Assembly: GCA_964571135.1 (NCBI GenBank)
Contig: CAZMZW010000003.1
Location: forward strand, 124,001-188,000
Length of the DNA stretch: 64,000 nucleotides
Direction of reading: 5' to 3'
From: CAZMZW01 sp964571135
Lineage (GTDB): Bacteria; Chloroflexota; Anaerolineae; Anaerolineales; Anaerolineaceae
The first letter of the stretch is position 1. Each line of letters opens with the position of its first letter. The notes under the pieces were generated by a model. It saw nothing but the letters and a program-made list of their open reading frames with translations. It ran no database searches and was not told the origin of the DNA. The translations under genes and the position numbers were made by a program. Of this stretch, positions 53,709 through 63,193 are shown piece by piece.

Positions 53709-54902
53709 TTACCTGTCCGTGTTCAATAGAATATGTTTTCGGATATAGGCAGGAATTTCCAGTTCATCCTGAGGGTCCTTTTTTGCATGATTGAATGACG
53801 GTGGTTTTCGATTGGAAAAAACAGGTTCTTTTTTTGTTTCCTGTATTTCTTTATCCGATGAGGCGGCAGCTTGTTGTGGAGTTTGGATGGCTGTGGCGCC
53901 AACGCCGGTTACCAGCATTATTAATTGAACACGGTCTTGCATCAATGGATTACTGGTTAACCCCGGGATGATCTCGGCATCCGGGTGACATTTCTCCCGT
54001 AATTGGTTGAGTGCTTCTCCCACCTCATTCATGGTCAGGCTGGCACCACCTGTAAAATTAATAATTAAACCTTTTGCCTGTTCCAGGGGAATGGAATCCA
54101 GAAGTGGATGATTGAGCGCCTGTTGAATGGCTTGCTGGACCTTGTTTTTACCCTCTCCATGACCGATGGCAAAAAATGTTCCTCCTCCCAATCGCATCAG
54201 GCGCATAATGTGGGCAAAATCAACGTTAATTAGGCCAGTCTGGGTAACCAATTCAGAAATGCTTTGGATGGATTGCCGTAGAACATCATCCGAGAGACGG
54301 AATGCCATTTCCATGGGTAGATCCACAGGTGCGATCTGCAATAAACGATCATTTGGGACAATGATTAGCGTATCTGAATTAAAGCGCAGGAGGGCAATAC
54401 CTTCGCGTGCATTTGCCTGCCTTTTCCCGCTTTCAAATGCAAATGGGGTGGATACAATTGAAATTACCAGAGAACCAAGCGACCGTGCCAACTGTGCTGC
54501 GACTGGCGTTGCACCTGTACCTGTTCCACCTCCCATACCAGCCGTTAGGAACACCAGGTCGGCTCCTTCCAGGGCTGAATTCAAATCATTATAGCTTTCT
54601 TCCGCTGATTTTTCACCAATTTTTGGGTCCCCGCCGGAACCTAAACCCCGTGTAAGAACGGGTCCAAGTTGTATGCGTTTTGGTGCTTTGGATTGATCCA
54701 ATACTTGCATATCGGTATTCGCTGCGATGCATTCAATACCGGGTAGTTCCATCTCCATTAAATGATTAATAGTATTACACCCAGCTCCACCCAATCCGAG
54801 GACTTTAATTACGGGTAAGCGGAAGTCAGACTGAGGCATATTCGAGGGTTTTTTCTGTTGGGTAGTCTCCAAGTTTTTCTCCTGTATAAATATTAATGAC
54901 AT
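53709..54902 (-). CDS. FtsZ paralogue with altered catalytic T7 loop
   Basis: 397 residues with the tubulin/FtsZ fold. GTP-binding motifs are intact (VLGLGGAGCNTINHL, AANTDMQVLD, GMGGGTGTGATPVAA), as is the C-terminal tail peptide (ELEIPAYIRKHIL). The T7 catalytic loop, NVDFADV in normal FtsZ, reads NVDFAHI, so the second Asp (E. coli Asp212) is His. Polymerisation may persist while GTP hydrolysis is impaired. Start uncertain: ATG at 54902, TTG at 54872 (AGGAG upstream) or ATG at 54839; the first overlaps the upstream gene by 77 bases. No ftsA or cell-wall cluster is nearby. Confidence 0.88.
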   Translation of the reverse strand: MSLIFIQEKNLETTQQKKPSNMPQSDFRLPVIKVLGLGGAGCNTINHLMEMELPGIECIAANTDMQVLDQSKAPKRIQLGPVLTRGLGSGGDPKIGEKSAEESYNDLNSALEGADLVFLTAGMGGGTGTGATPVAAQLARSLGSLVISIVSTPFAFESGKRQANAREGIALLRFNSDTLIIVPNDRLLQIAPVDLPMEMAFRLSDDVLRQSIQSISELVTQTGLINVDFAHIMRLMRLGGGTFFAIGHGEGKNKVQQAIQQALNHPLLDSIPLEQAKGLIINFTGGASLTMNEVGEALNQLREKCHPDAEIIPGLTSNPLMQDRVQLIMLVTGVGATAIQTPQQAAASSDKEIQETKKEPVFSNRKPPSFNHAKKDPQDELEIPAYIRKHILLNTDR

Positions 54903-56235
54903 TTTCCTGTGGATCGCTTAACTGGTTAACAAAACAACCGGATTCCCGAAGAACCTCTATTGCCGCGTCTGGAATTGACCCAGAAACCCCAGCAATTGTT
55001 ACAACTTCTGCATACGCAGCTTCTTTTATCGAAAAACCAATAGTGGGTTTATACTTTTTTATATATTCTTGAATTTCTTCCTGCTGTCCATTTTGTAAAA
55101 ACCATTCGAGGGATGGAAAGTATAAATAACGAGAAATTGAAAAACTATGTTCGAACGAATTTTCATTTTCAATTGACTTATCAGAAGTAAGTTCCATACT
55201 TTTGGATGAACTGCAATAATTGATAACATCCTGGGCGACGGCTGATTTTTGACCGTCTTCCGTTATCCATGCCTGATTGGCATTAATATCACTATTACCT
55301 GATGAAAGCAGCCAAAAATTGCAACACAGTACTTCTTCAGGTAATGGCTTAAGTGGGTTTTCATTTTCTATTTCATCGTACACGTTTTCATTATTTAGCA
55401 GTTTTAAGATATCCAGGATATTCTTATTTTCTGAGCCGGTGATTTCGGAATTTTCTTTTATTGAAACAGGGTCACTAGTAATACCTGTTTGAAGCAATAA
55501 GATCGGGCAAGTTCTTTGGAGTACAACTCTTGTGATGGAATGATACCAATCAAAAATCCGAAAACCACGTTCATCCTGCGAACCTGAAGGGATGCGGTAA
55601 GGCCTTGTTAAAGGCCATTGCTCTTGCCCTCCAGACCCCCAGTTGAGTGGTTTTTCCCATGTCCAGGAATAAGCAGCGATTGCTATTTTTTCCAATACCT
55701 TTACTGCATTTCGAGCCTGTAATCTTTCCAAAGCGTGACGTAAAAAAACTGTATCCCAGTAATGGCCGCCTGGTTCAAGTGGGGGAAAGACGGGAGTAAG
55801 ACCATATTCAACCGCAGACTGGGCTAAGGGTAAGAATTGATCGATAAATCTATCTACGAGATTATTTTGTCCCCAGCCGAGGTCTCCCCATGCGGTCCGG
55901 TTGTTTGGGCGATCAAAAAAGATAACATAGTGGACTCCCCATTTCGCATAGGCAGAAAGAATTGGGTCTATTTGGTTGATCGAAATTGGATCGGCTAAAT
56001 TAAGGGGAAAATGAATAATGGGCTCGATCTTTTCTTTGACCAGACCAAGAATGAATTCTTCTGGAATGGCGCGATTTGCTTCCGATTGTAAAACAAGCCA
56101 GGATGCACCCAATGCTTTGAGTTCTGGAATCCAGGTTTGCAGGTCATCTGACCGATAGTGCAGGCTATCCGGGAAATAATGAAACCCATAGCGGCTGGAA
56201 TTCATCTGGTTTGTGAAATCTAAAGAGTGTTCCAT
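54826..56235 (-). CDS. TIM-barrel-like protein of unknown function, upstream of FtsZ paralogue
   Basis: 469 residues without signal peptide. The N-terminal half looks like a glycoside-hydrolase-type barrel (LKALGASWLVLQSEANRAIPEEFI, EPIIHFPLNLADP, YAKWGVHYVIFFDRPNNRTAWGDLGW, GLTPVFPPLEPGGHYWDT, IAAYSWTWEKPLNWGSGGQE). The C-terminal ~60 residues (FSIKEAAYAEVVTIAGVSGSIPDAAIEVLRESGCFV) resemble a cell-wall-binding-repeat-2-type fold. No catalytic pair can be assigned. Its 3' end overlaps the start of the FtsZ-like gene, so the two are coupled. Confidence 0.6.
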   Translation of the reverse strand: MEHSLDFTNQMNSSRYGFHYFPDSLHYRSDDLQTWIPELKALGASWLVLQSEANRAIPEEFILGLVKEKIEPIIHFPLNLADPISINQIDPILSAYAKWGVHYVIFFDRPNNRTAWGDLGWGQNNLVDRFIDQFLPLAQSAVEYGLTPVFPPLEPGGHYWDTVFLRHALERLQARNAVKVLEKIAIAAYSWTWEKPLNWGSGGQEQWPLTRPYRIPSGSQDERGFRIFDWYHSITRVVLQRTCPILLLQTGITSDPVSIKENSEITGSENKNILDILKLLNNENVYDEIENENPLKPLPEEVLCCNFWLLSSGNSDINANQAWITEDGQKSAVAQDVINYCSSSKSMELTSDKSIENENSFEHSFSISRYLYFPSLEWFLQNGQQEEIQEYIKKYKPTIGFSIKEAAYAEVVTIAGVSGSIPDAAIEVLRESGCFVNQLSDPQENVINIYTGEKLGDYPTEKTLEYASV

Positions 56236-56318
56236 TTATTTTTACTTTTAACTATCAATACCATTTGTAGCAATTTATGTGCCATTCTATTAAACCCATT
56301 CTGCTATAATCAAAAACT

Positions 56319-57212
56319 ATGATTCTGGTTACTGGTGGGACTGGATTTATTGGTAACGTACTGGTCAAAAACCTGATTCAATCTGGTGAAGAAGTGCGGA
56401 TTTTGCTGCACCCTTCAGCAAAGTCTCCGAATCTACCCCGGGGAGTGGCGTTGGATGTAGCGGTCTGTAGTTTGACAGATGAACGGGGACTTCAGGCTGT
56501 CATGCGCGGAGTGAAAGTGGTTTTTCACCTGGCAAGCGCTGAGCGAAGCGCAAATCCATCAGGTTTGATGGCAGTTGATGTGCTGGGTACTCAGGCAATT
56601 GTGGATGCTGCCCAGAAGGCACACGTTGAGCGGTTGTTATTTATCAGCCACATCACTGCCGATAAGAATTCGCATTTTCCGGCATTAAAAGCAAAAGCCC
56701 TGGCTGAAAATATTTTGGAAAAATCAACGTTGAATTACACGATCATCCGGTCAACAACGGTATTTGGACCAGGAGATCATTTCACAGTCCAGATATTAAA
56801 AATGCTGCATAAGAGTTTTTTGTTCTTCCTTTTGCCGGGTAATGGTGAAGTGACTTTGCAGCCTCTCTGGATACAGGACCTGATCACCTGTATGACTCTA
56901 TCAATCAAGGATCAACGCACTTTCCGAAAATTGGTCACGATTGGTGGTGGAGAATACCTAAACTATAAAAGCATATTAAAAATTATTATGAAGAAGTCAA
57001 AGATCTGGCGGTTACTAATTCCTTTTTCTCCAGCATATTTACGGACATTGAACTTATGGCTGAATCGGCAGGTGAAGGGGATTCCATACCCTACATTTTT
57101 GTTGGATTATCTGGCTGCTGATCGTACCTGCGCTCTGGATACTTTGCCAAAATTTTATGGCTTATTACCGGCCAGGTTTGAAAAAGAATTGAATTATTTA
57201 CATACAAAATAA
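56319..57212 (+). CDS. NAD(P)-dependent epimerase/dehydratase-like (atypical SDR)
   Basis: 297 residues. The N-terminal cofactor motif MILVTGGTGFIGNVLVKNL (GGTGFIG) places it in the extended/atypical SDRs (NmrA/NDUFA9-like). ISHITADKNSHFPALKAKALAE lacks the usual YxxxK spacing, and VFGPGDHF is family-typical. It could be a sugar-nucleotide or lipid-linked epimerase, or a regulatory relative. It stands alone, with its promoter in the 80 bases after the divergent neighbour. Confidence 0.75.
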   Translation: MILVTGGTGFIGNVLVKNLIQSGEEVRILLHPSAKSPNLPRGVALDVAVCSLTDERGLQAVMRGVKVVFHLASAERSANPSGLMAVDVLGTQAIVDAAQKAHVERLLFISHITADKNSHFPALKAKALAENILEKSTLNYTIIRSTTVFGPGDHFTVQILKMLHKSFLFFLLPGNGEVTLQPLWIQDLITCMTLSIKDQRTFRKLVTIGGGEYLNYKSILKIIMKKSKIWRLLIPFSPAYLRTLNLWLNRQVKGIPYPTFLLDYLAADRTCALDTLPKFYGLLPARFEKELNYLHTK

Positions 57213-57233
57213 ACTTTGTGGGTATGTGTTTTA

Positions 57234-58094
57234 TTAAGCATGGAATTGATGATCTGCAATCCATTCCCTTGCATCGTCCTCGAATAATTTACCTTGAACG
57301 ATTTCATTTTTATCAAGAAGAATTTTTATGGAATGTTCTATTTCAGGTCCTTTCCATTTAAAAAGCTGATTTGATTCATTTATTGGGCAGGCACCGATGG
57401 TCTTCAAATAGGTTTTTAGAAGATTTTCTCTTGCGGTAGTTTGAGCAATTATTCTGGATGTTTCGATCAAATCAGGAAAATGGCGTTGAAACACATCATA
57501 GATAAACGCATATTTCCAGGTGCCTGCTTCAGCGATCCCAACAGGTAGGATTCGAAAATCCGCTTGTAATAGTTCCAGGGCATGGTTGAATCGGGATGCA
57601 TTGGAAGGGGAGGATAGTTGGGAAGCATGCCTGAGAGCCAAGGTATCCAGAGGTCCTTCATTCAGAAGCGCCTCATAGACTGATTTGGCTTCCCTGGGTA
57701 ACAATCCCTGTTCATACTGAATTAAATAATCATTTTCGGGGTTGCCATAGTTGGGTGAAAGGGCATAAAAAAAGGGAAGCATTTTAAATGAAATTATCGT
57801 ATTTCTTTTTCTGAGTATTCGGGCGTAATACCATTTCTTTTTTCCCAGCAAATTATCCTTCCATCGCCAGGTTTTGTGAGCTGGGTCATCATGGTTATTT
57901 GGAACTGGACGAACTCCTGCAACCCCTCCCCACAAACTGGGTAACAATACTTTTTTTACAGGCCAGAAAAAAATAAATCCACGTTCATTTACAAAGTGGA
58001 TGGCATCGCGTTCAAAATGTAGTCGCAATCTTGGAAGGAGCCGGAAGGTTTTCGATCGGTATTTATCCAGCTCTACAATTGAAAATCTACGCAT
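57234..58094 (-). CDS. Winged-helix protein related to AlkZ DNA glycosylases
   Basis: 286 residues from the ATG at 58094, one base after the thiolase stop codon; the longer frame upstream only overlaps the thiolase. The region FFWPVKKVLLPSLWGGVAGVRPVPNNHDDPAHKTWRWKDNLL, then LSSPSNASRFNHALELLQADFRILPVGI, resembles the AlkZ/YcaQ-related winged-helix family. The catalytic QxQ of true AlkZ is not visible, so glycosylase activity is doubtful. Co-transcribed with the thiolase. Confidence 0.55.
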   Translation of the reverse strand: MRRFSIVELDKYRSKTFRLLPRLRLHFERDAIHFVNERGFIFFWPVKKVLLPSLWGGVAGVRPVPNNHDDPAHKTWRWKDNLLGKKKWYYARILRKRNTIISFKMLPFFYALSPNYGNPENDYLIQYEQGLLPREAKSVYEALLNEGPLDTLALRHASQLSSPSNASRFNHALELLQADFRILPVGIAEAGTWKYAFIYDVFQRHFPDLIETSRIIAQTTARENLLKTYLKTIGACPINESNQLFKWKGPEIEHSIKILLDKNEIVQGKLFEDDAREWIADHQFHA

Positions 58095-58095
58095 A

Positions 58096-59253
58096 TTATT
58101 TAGTGCGCAAAATGTGGGTGATGATGTTGGATCCGCTTCCGCCAATGTTTTGCGCCATACCGATCCTGGCATTTTCCACCTGGTTTTTTCCGGCTTGTCC
58201 GCGTAATTGTTGGACAATCTCTACTATCTGGTACATGCCGGTTGCTCCCACTGGATGACCACGGGCTTTCAGTCCACCCTGAGTGGCAACAGGAATCCGG
58301 CCATTCAATTTAATTTCCCCATCCAAAGCTAACCGTGGGCCCTGACCTCGTTCAATAAAGCCACAAGCCTCAAGGGATAATGCACACATGATGGTAAATG
58401 CGTCGTGATATTCAAATAAGTCAATGTCACCTGGTCCAAGGTTTGCCTGAGAGTAAGCCTTTTTTACAGAAATCTCGGCTGCTTTAAGCCATAACGGATC
58501 TTTCCGATTATGTACAGAAATTGTATCAGTCGCAGCGCCAGAACCGGCTACCGAGATAATCTTGATCCGTGGGATTGGTTTCAAAGATGCTTCCGGTACC
58601 AGGATGACTGCCGCCGAACCATCTCCCGTGGGGGAAGCGTCTAATAAATTTATTGGGTCAGCCACAAAACCAGCTTTTTCAAATTGCTCGCGATTGATCA
58701 TCATATGAAAACGCGCATTTGGATTATTCATGGCATTGGCATGCGCATTGATTGAGAACTCCGCAAAGTCTCCATGTTCCCATTTATATTCATGCAAATA
58801 CCGCTGCATGATCAGGGCATTCAGCCCTACGAAGGAAATTCCCTGAGTTACTTCCCAATCTGCATCGGCTGCAGTGGCAAGACTGGAAGTGATCTCAGCA
58901 ATAGGTGAATCGGACATTTTTTCAACACCAACCGCAAGGGCAGAATTAATTTCACCTGAAGCAACTGCCATAACGGCTGCTCGAAAAGCGGCAGCCCCTG
59001 AACTGCATGCAGACTCAAGGTGTACTGCCTCGCTGAATCGTGCCCCGATCCAATCCGAGAGATAGGCTCCCAACTGCATTTGATTATTAGCAGAACCGGA
59101 CATCATATTACCCACATAAATACCTTCCACAGTGGGTAATCCTGAATCCTCCAAAGCGGCCAATGATGCTTCACCTGCAAGGTCTCGTAATGATTTCTCC
59201 CATTGTTCCTCAACCTTTGTTTGTCCAATGCCGATGACTGCCACTTTTTGCAT
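58096..59253 (-). CDS. Thiolase family protein (SCP-x-like acetyl-CoA acetyltransferase)
   Basis: 385 residues. The active-site Cys is in ESACSSGAAAF (Cys83) and the His in GLKARGHPVGATGMYQ. The C-terminal NIGGSGSNIITHIL replaces the CxG motif of classical thiolases, as in SCP-x-type and archaeal HMG-CoA-linked thiolases. It may make acetoacetyl-CoA for the mevalonate pathway (a decarboxylase of that pathway is 11 kb away) or act in lipid breakdown. The HMG-CoA synthase and DUF35 partners seen in archaea are absent here. Confidence 0.82.
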   Translation of the reverse strand: MQKVAVIGIGQTKVEEQWEKSLRDLAGEASLAALEDSGLPTVEGIYVGNMMSGSANNQMQLGAYLSDWIGARFSEAVHLESACSSGAAAFRAAVMAVASGEINSALAVGVEKMSDSPIAEITSSLATAADADWEVTQGISFVGLNALIMQRYLHEYKWEHGDFAEFSINAHANAMNNPNARFHMMINREQFEKAGFVADPINLLDASPTGDGSAAVILVPEASLKPIPRIKIISVAGSGAATDTISVHNRKDPLWLKAAEISVKKAYSQANLGPGDIDLFEYHDAFTIMCALSLEACGFIERGQGPRLALDGEIKLNGRIPVATQGGLKARGHPVGATGMYQIVEIVQQLRGQAGKNQVENARIGMAQNIGGSGSNIITHILRTK

Positions 59254-59355
59254 AAAAATCTCCTTAATTGGAATTAGCGTTTATCATTATAGTAAATATC
59301 ACTATCAGATGCTATCTTCTTTTGAAAGACTGGCGTTCTGAAAAAGCGAGATAAT

Positions 59356-59991
59356 TTGAAAAGAATAATTGATATCACAGTTGAAATCTCTGAACACATG
59401 CTCCTTTGGGAGGGAGATCCGGGAGTAAAAATCCGGCAGTTGTTAAAAATAAAGAAAGGCGATCCTTATAATCTAACTCGTTTAGATTTGGGGGTTCACA
59501 ATGGCTCGCATGTGGATGCGCCGCTTCATTTTATTGATGATGGAAAAAGCACAGACCAATTTCCTTTATCTCAAATGGTCGGTCCAGTACAGGTTGTCGA
59601 GATAGATAAGAGCATTAATTTGATCACGGCAGATGTTCTAAAAAATGCAGGAATTCATGCTGATACTAACCGATTATTATTCAAGACAAAGAATTCCGAT
59701 TATTGGAAAAGACCAGATTCAATCTTTCAAAAAGATTTTTGCGGTGTGACAACGGATGGTGCTCAATATCTTTCAACCCTTGATCTTCAATTAGTAGGTA
59801 TGGATTATTTATCCATTTCACCGCTAAGTGATCTGGAGGAACCTCACCGTATTCTGATGCGCAAGGGAGTGATTATTCTTGAGACCGTGAATTTGGCCGC
59901 TGTAGATCCTGGATTTTATGATCTCTATTGTTTACCGCTAAAACTAGTTGGGTGCGAAGGTGCACCAGCACGCGTAATTCTGATTGGTTAG
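59356..59991 (+). CDS. Cyclase-family metal-dependent hydrolase (kynurenine-formamidase-like)
   Basis: 211 residues from a TTG at 59356. The metal-binding motif is HNGSHVDAPLHFIDDGKS (HxGTHxDAP pattern), followed by CGVTTDGAQYL and a late PHRILMRKGVIILETVNL. The family hydrolyses N-formylkynurenine, isatin or other cyclic amides. The exact substrate is unknown. The 3' end overlaps the convergent FabL gene by four bases. Confidence 0.8.
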   Translation: MKRIIDITVEISEHMLLWEGDPGVKIRQLLKIKKGDPYNLTRLDLGVHNGSHVDAPLHFIDDGKSTDQFPLSQMVGPVQVVEIDKSINLITADVLKNAGIHADTNRLLFKTKNSDYWKRPDSIFQKDFCGVTTDGAQYLSTLDLQLVGMDYLSISPLSDLEEPHRILMRKGVIILETVNLAAVDPGFYDLYCLPLKLVGCEGAPARVILIG

Positions 59992-60767
59992 ACTCTAGCT
60001 GGAAGAGTGAAACCGCCATCAATGACAATCACCTGTCCGCGGATCATTTCTGCTTGCGGAGTGCACAGAAAAACTGCCAAATTGGCTATGTCTTCCGGGG
60101 TCACCAGGCGGCCTGCTGGAGTGGCGGCAATGGCTTTTTGAGGCATCTCGCTATCGGACAATGCCTGAAAGTATCGAAGCGCATCCGTCAGCACCATCCC
60201 GGGAGAAATGGCATTTACGACGATATTTCGCGGTGCTAATTCGACAGATAAATATCTGACAAGAGATTCCAGGGCAGCTTTGCTGGCTCCCACTGAAATA
60301 TAGTCCGGTAAAACGCGCTGTGATCCGGGACTGGTAATTGCCAGCATCACACCCCCTTTATGAAGATCCATCAAGGGCGCTGCGCATTGTGCTGCAAAAA
60401 GGAATGAACGCGCGTTGGTGTTCATCGTGTAATCCCAACCGCCGGGCTGTTGTTGCATACCAGGTTTGTTAGAACCAGAAGCGGCGTTGCTGATGAAAAA
60501 ATCCAGACCCCCGAATTCTTTCCCGGTTTGCTGAAAGAGCAGATCAATGGATTCGATTTTACTGACATCTGCTGCGACAAGGATGGCTTTTCTGCCCAAT
60601 GCTTTGATTTGTGTGCAGGTCTCTTCTGCTTGAGCTTTGTTGCGCACATAATTAAGGACAATATTTGAGCCCAATTGGGCAAATTTATATGCAATCGCTT
60701 TACCTATCCCCCGTCCTGAACCAGTAACTAAAGTAACTTTGCCTTGGAAGGGCAGGTCAGTGTTCAT
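59988..60767 (-). CDS. fabL: Enoyl-ACP reductase, FabL type (SDR)
   Basis: 259 residues. Cofactor motif VTGSGRGIGKAIAYKFA; catalytic Tyr-x6-Lys in LPDYISVGASKAALESLVRYLSVELAP, the spacing that marks FabL/FabI-type enoyl reductases rather than classical SDRs. C-terminus TPAGRLVTPEDIANLAVFLCTPQAEMIRGQVIVIDGG. It catalyses the last step of fatty-acid elongation with NADPH. Isolated from other fab genes here. Confidence 0.8.
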   Translation of the reverse strand: MNTDLPFQGKVTLVTGSGRGIGKAIAYKFAQLGSNIVLNYVRNKAQAEETCTQIKALGRKAILVAADVSKIESIDLLFQQTGKEFGGLDFFISNAASGSNKPGMQQQPGGWDYTMNTNARSFLFAAQCAAPLMDLHKGGVMLAITSPGSQRVLPDYISVGASKAALESLVRYLSVELAPRNIVVNAISPGMVLTDALRYFQALSDSEMPQKAIAATPAGRLVTPEDIANLAVFLCTPQAEMIRGQVIVIDGGFTLPARV

Positions 60768-60842
60768 GAATTTCCTTTCATTAATTAGAGGTGAAAAACA
60801 TTTATTTATGATAGCATTTAATTATAGTTGGATAGGTGCAGA

Positions 60843-62192
60843 ATGGAAAAAATCCATGATAATGAAATAGCCGCAGTATGCAAGCAGCATAATTTTTGGA
60901 CCTGGTCGGCTCAGTCAAAGGTTGACCCAATTCCCATTCAACGTGCCAAGGGGGTGTATTTTTGGGACGTGACTGGCAAGCGCTACCTGGACTTCAATTC
61001 AATGGTGATGTGTGTCAATATTGGCCACGGTGATGAAAGAGTAATCCAGGCGATCGTCCGCCAGGCACAGGATTTATCTTATGCCGGACCGCAGATGGCA
61101 ACCAGGCCTCGTGCTGAATTGGGAAAACTCCTGGCTGAAATTTGTCCTCCGGGAATCACCCGTTTTTTATATACCCTGGGGGGAGCGGATGCCAATGAAA
61201 ATGCGATTAAACTTGCCCGTGCTTATACAGGCAAGCATAAGATCATTACTCGTTATAGGTCTTATCATGGCTCTACTTATGGGGCGATAGCCCTCACTGG
61301 GGATGGAAGAAGGACAGCCTGGGAACCAAACGTCATGCCGGGAGTGGTTCATATGCTGGATCCTTTCCGCTACCGCTCTGTTTTTCATAAGAATCATGCC
61401 GAAATTAGCGAAAGTGATTTCTGCCAGGATCATTTGAATTATTTGGAAGAATTAATCCAGTTTGAAAATGCAGATACCATTGCCGCAATATTACTAGAAA
61501 CGGTGACAGGCGCGAATGGAATAATTATCCCGCCAAAGGGCTATTTTGAGGGGGTTCGTGATTTATGTGACAAAAATGGGATCTTGTTTATCGCTGATGA
61601 GGTCATGACTGGATTTGGGCGGACTGGAAAATGGTTTGCCATCAATCATTGGAATGTTATTCCGGATATCATCACCATGGCAAAAGGGTTGACCTCAGGT
61701 TATGCACCGCTTGGAGCTGTGGGGATGAAAGAGGAAATTGCGGTTTTCTTTAATGACCGGGTTTACCGGGGTGGATTGACCTATAATGGTCATCCAATTT
61801 CACTGGCTGCAGCAATAGCCAATATTGATGTAATCCGCCAGGATGAATTAGTCGAAAAAACCTCAACGATGGGTGACGTATTGACTCGAATGTTAAGTGA
61901 AATTGGAAGCAATCACCCCTCAGTTGGAGAGGTGCGGTCCATTGGTCTCTTTGGTGCAATCGAAGTGGTGAAAAACAAAAAAACGCGGGAAGTATTTGGA
62001 TCGTATGATAAACCGGGTAAGGAAATGGTGGCAATTCAGAAATTCTCTAGAGAACAGGGTTTGTTTCATTATATTCACGATAATATTATTTTGATCATCC
62101 CGCCTCTGGTTATTTCTGAGCCAGAATTGTCGGAAGGATTCAATATTCTTTCGCAAGCTCTAACAATTACAGATAAATTAGTCGAGGGTTAG
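60843..62192 (+). CDS. Class III (PLP) aminotransferase
   Basis: 449 residues from the ATG at 60843 (AGGTG upstream). Motifs: GVYFWDVTGKRYLDF, FLYTLGGADANENAIKLAR, YHGSTYGAIALTGDGRR, ADEVMTGFGRTGKWFA, and the PLP Lys in TMAKGLTSGYAPLGA. It belongs to the omega-amino-acid/taurine-pyruvate-like subgroup; the precise amino donor is not determinable. Ten bases separate it from trxB downstream, likely one transcript. Confidence 0.85.
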   Translation: MEKIHDNEIAAVCKQHNFWTWSAQSKVDPIPIQRAKGVYFWDVTGKRYLDFNSMVMCVNIGHGDERVIQAIVRQAQDLSYAGPQMATRPRAELGKLLAEICPPGITRFLYTLGGADANENAIKLARAYTGKHKIITRYRSYHGSTYGAIALTGDGRRTAWEPNVMPGVVHMLDPFRYRSVFHKNHAEISESDFCQDHLNYLEELIQFENADTIAAILLETVTGANGIIIPPKGYFEGVRDLCDKNGILFIADEVMTGFGRTGKWFAINHWNVIPDIITMAKGLTSGYAPLGAVGMKEEIAVFFNDRVYRGGLTYNGHPISLAAAIANIDVIRQDELVEKTSTMGDVLTRMLSEIGSNHPSVGEVRSIGLFGAIEVVKNKKTREVFGSYDKPGKEMVAIQKFSREQGLFHYIHDNIILIIPPLVISEPELSEGFNILSQALTITDKLVEG

Positions 62193-62202
62193 TGGATTTG
62201 AT

Positions 62203-63132
62203 ATGAGTGAAAAAATAAGGATCGAAAATGTGGTCATCCTTGGGACTGGCCCAGCTGGACTAGCTGCAGCACTTTATACTGCAAGGGCAGAATTGCAACC
62301 GCTGGTTTTCACTGGGACGGATTTAGGCGGCCAGGCAGCCCTGACCGATCGAATTGAAAATTATCCTGGCTTTCCTCAAGGCGTGGGAGGGGGAGAATTG
62401 GCGAATTTATTTCAAAAAACTGCCGAAAGGTTTGGCGCGAGGGTGGAATATGAAACAGCGGTTAGTGTGGATTTATCCGATTCACCCTTCAAAGTTTTTA
62501 CATACGATAAAGAATATTTAACCAGGACGATCATTATCGCCACTGGCGCAAGTCCGAATAATTTAAATATTCCTGGTGAAAAGGAAATGCGCGGCAAAGG
62601 AGTATCTTATTGTGCAACTTGTGATGGCTCGTTTTTCAAGGATAAAGAAGTAGCAGTTGTGGGTGGAGGGGATAGTGCTTTAGAAGAAGCATTATTCCTA
62701 ACCCGATTTGCCTCTTCGGTAACCATCATTCACCGGCGTAATGAGCTCCGCGCAGGCGTGCTTCTCCAAAAAAGAGCCAAAGATAACCCCAAGATTCATT
62801 TTCTGCTGGATTCAGTTGTTGAAGAAATAAAGGGCAAAGATACAGTTGATTCGTTATTAATCAAGAATATTGCAACGAATACAAATAGTATATTAAAAGT
62901 GGATGGGGTATTTATTTTTATTGGTCATACCCCCAACACACAGTTATTTAAAACCTGTTTGGATTTGGATGATAAAGGTTACCTTGAGGTGGATCAACGT
63001 ATGCGCACAAGAATACCTGGAATTTTCGCTGCCGGTGAAGTGGCGGATGGTCTCTATCGCCAGGTTATCACTTCAGCAGGTATGGGGGCTTCGGCAGGCA
63101 TCGAAGTAACTCGATTTCTTGGGCATCTATAA
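62203..63132 (+). CDS. trxB: Thioredoxin reductase
   Basis: 309 residues. FAD motif ILGTGPAGLAAALYTARAEL, NADPH motif VGGGDSALEEALFL, redox-active disulfide CATC in SYCATCDGSFF, and the C-terminal FAD contact GIFAAGEVADGLYRQVITSAGMGASA. It reduces thioredoxin with NADPH. No thioredoxin gene is adjacent. A terminator follows. Confidence 0.93.
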   Translation: MSEKIRIENVVILGTGPAGLAAALYTARAELQPLVFTGTDLGGQAALTDRIENYPGFPQGVGGGELANLFQKTAERFGARVEYETAVSVDLSDSPFKVFTYDKEYLTRTIIIATGASPNNLNIPGEKEMRGKGVSYCATCDGSFFKDKEVAVVGGGDSALEEALFLTRFASSVTIIHRRNELRAGVLLQKRAKDNPKIHFLLDSVVEEIKGKDTVDSLLIKNIATNTNSILKVDGVFIFIGHTPNTQLFKTCLDLDDKGYLEVDQRMRTRIPGIFAAGEVADGLYRQVITSAGMGASAGIEVTRFLGHL

Positions 63133-63148
63133 AAAACCAAATGATTAG

Positions 63149-63180
63149 AAAAACAGCGGGCTGGATCGGCTCGCTGTTTT
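63149..63180. terminator. Bidirectional terminator between trxB and the LysM gene
   Basis: AAAACAGCG and CGCTGTTTT pair around a 13-base loop that adds a GC/GC pair; A-tract on one side and T-tract on the other allow termination both ways. Confidence 0.75.
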
Positions 63181-63193
63181 CAACATTGACTTA

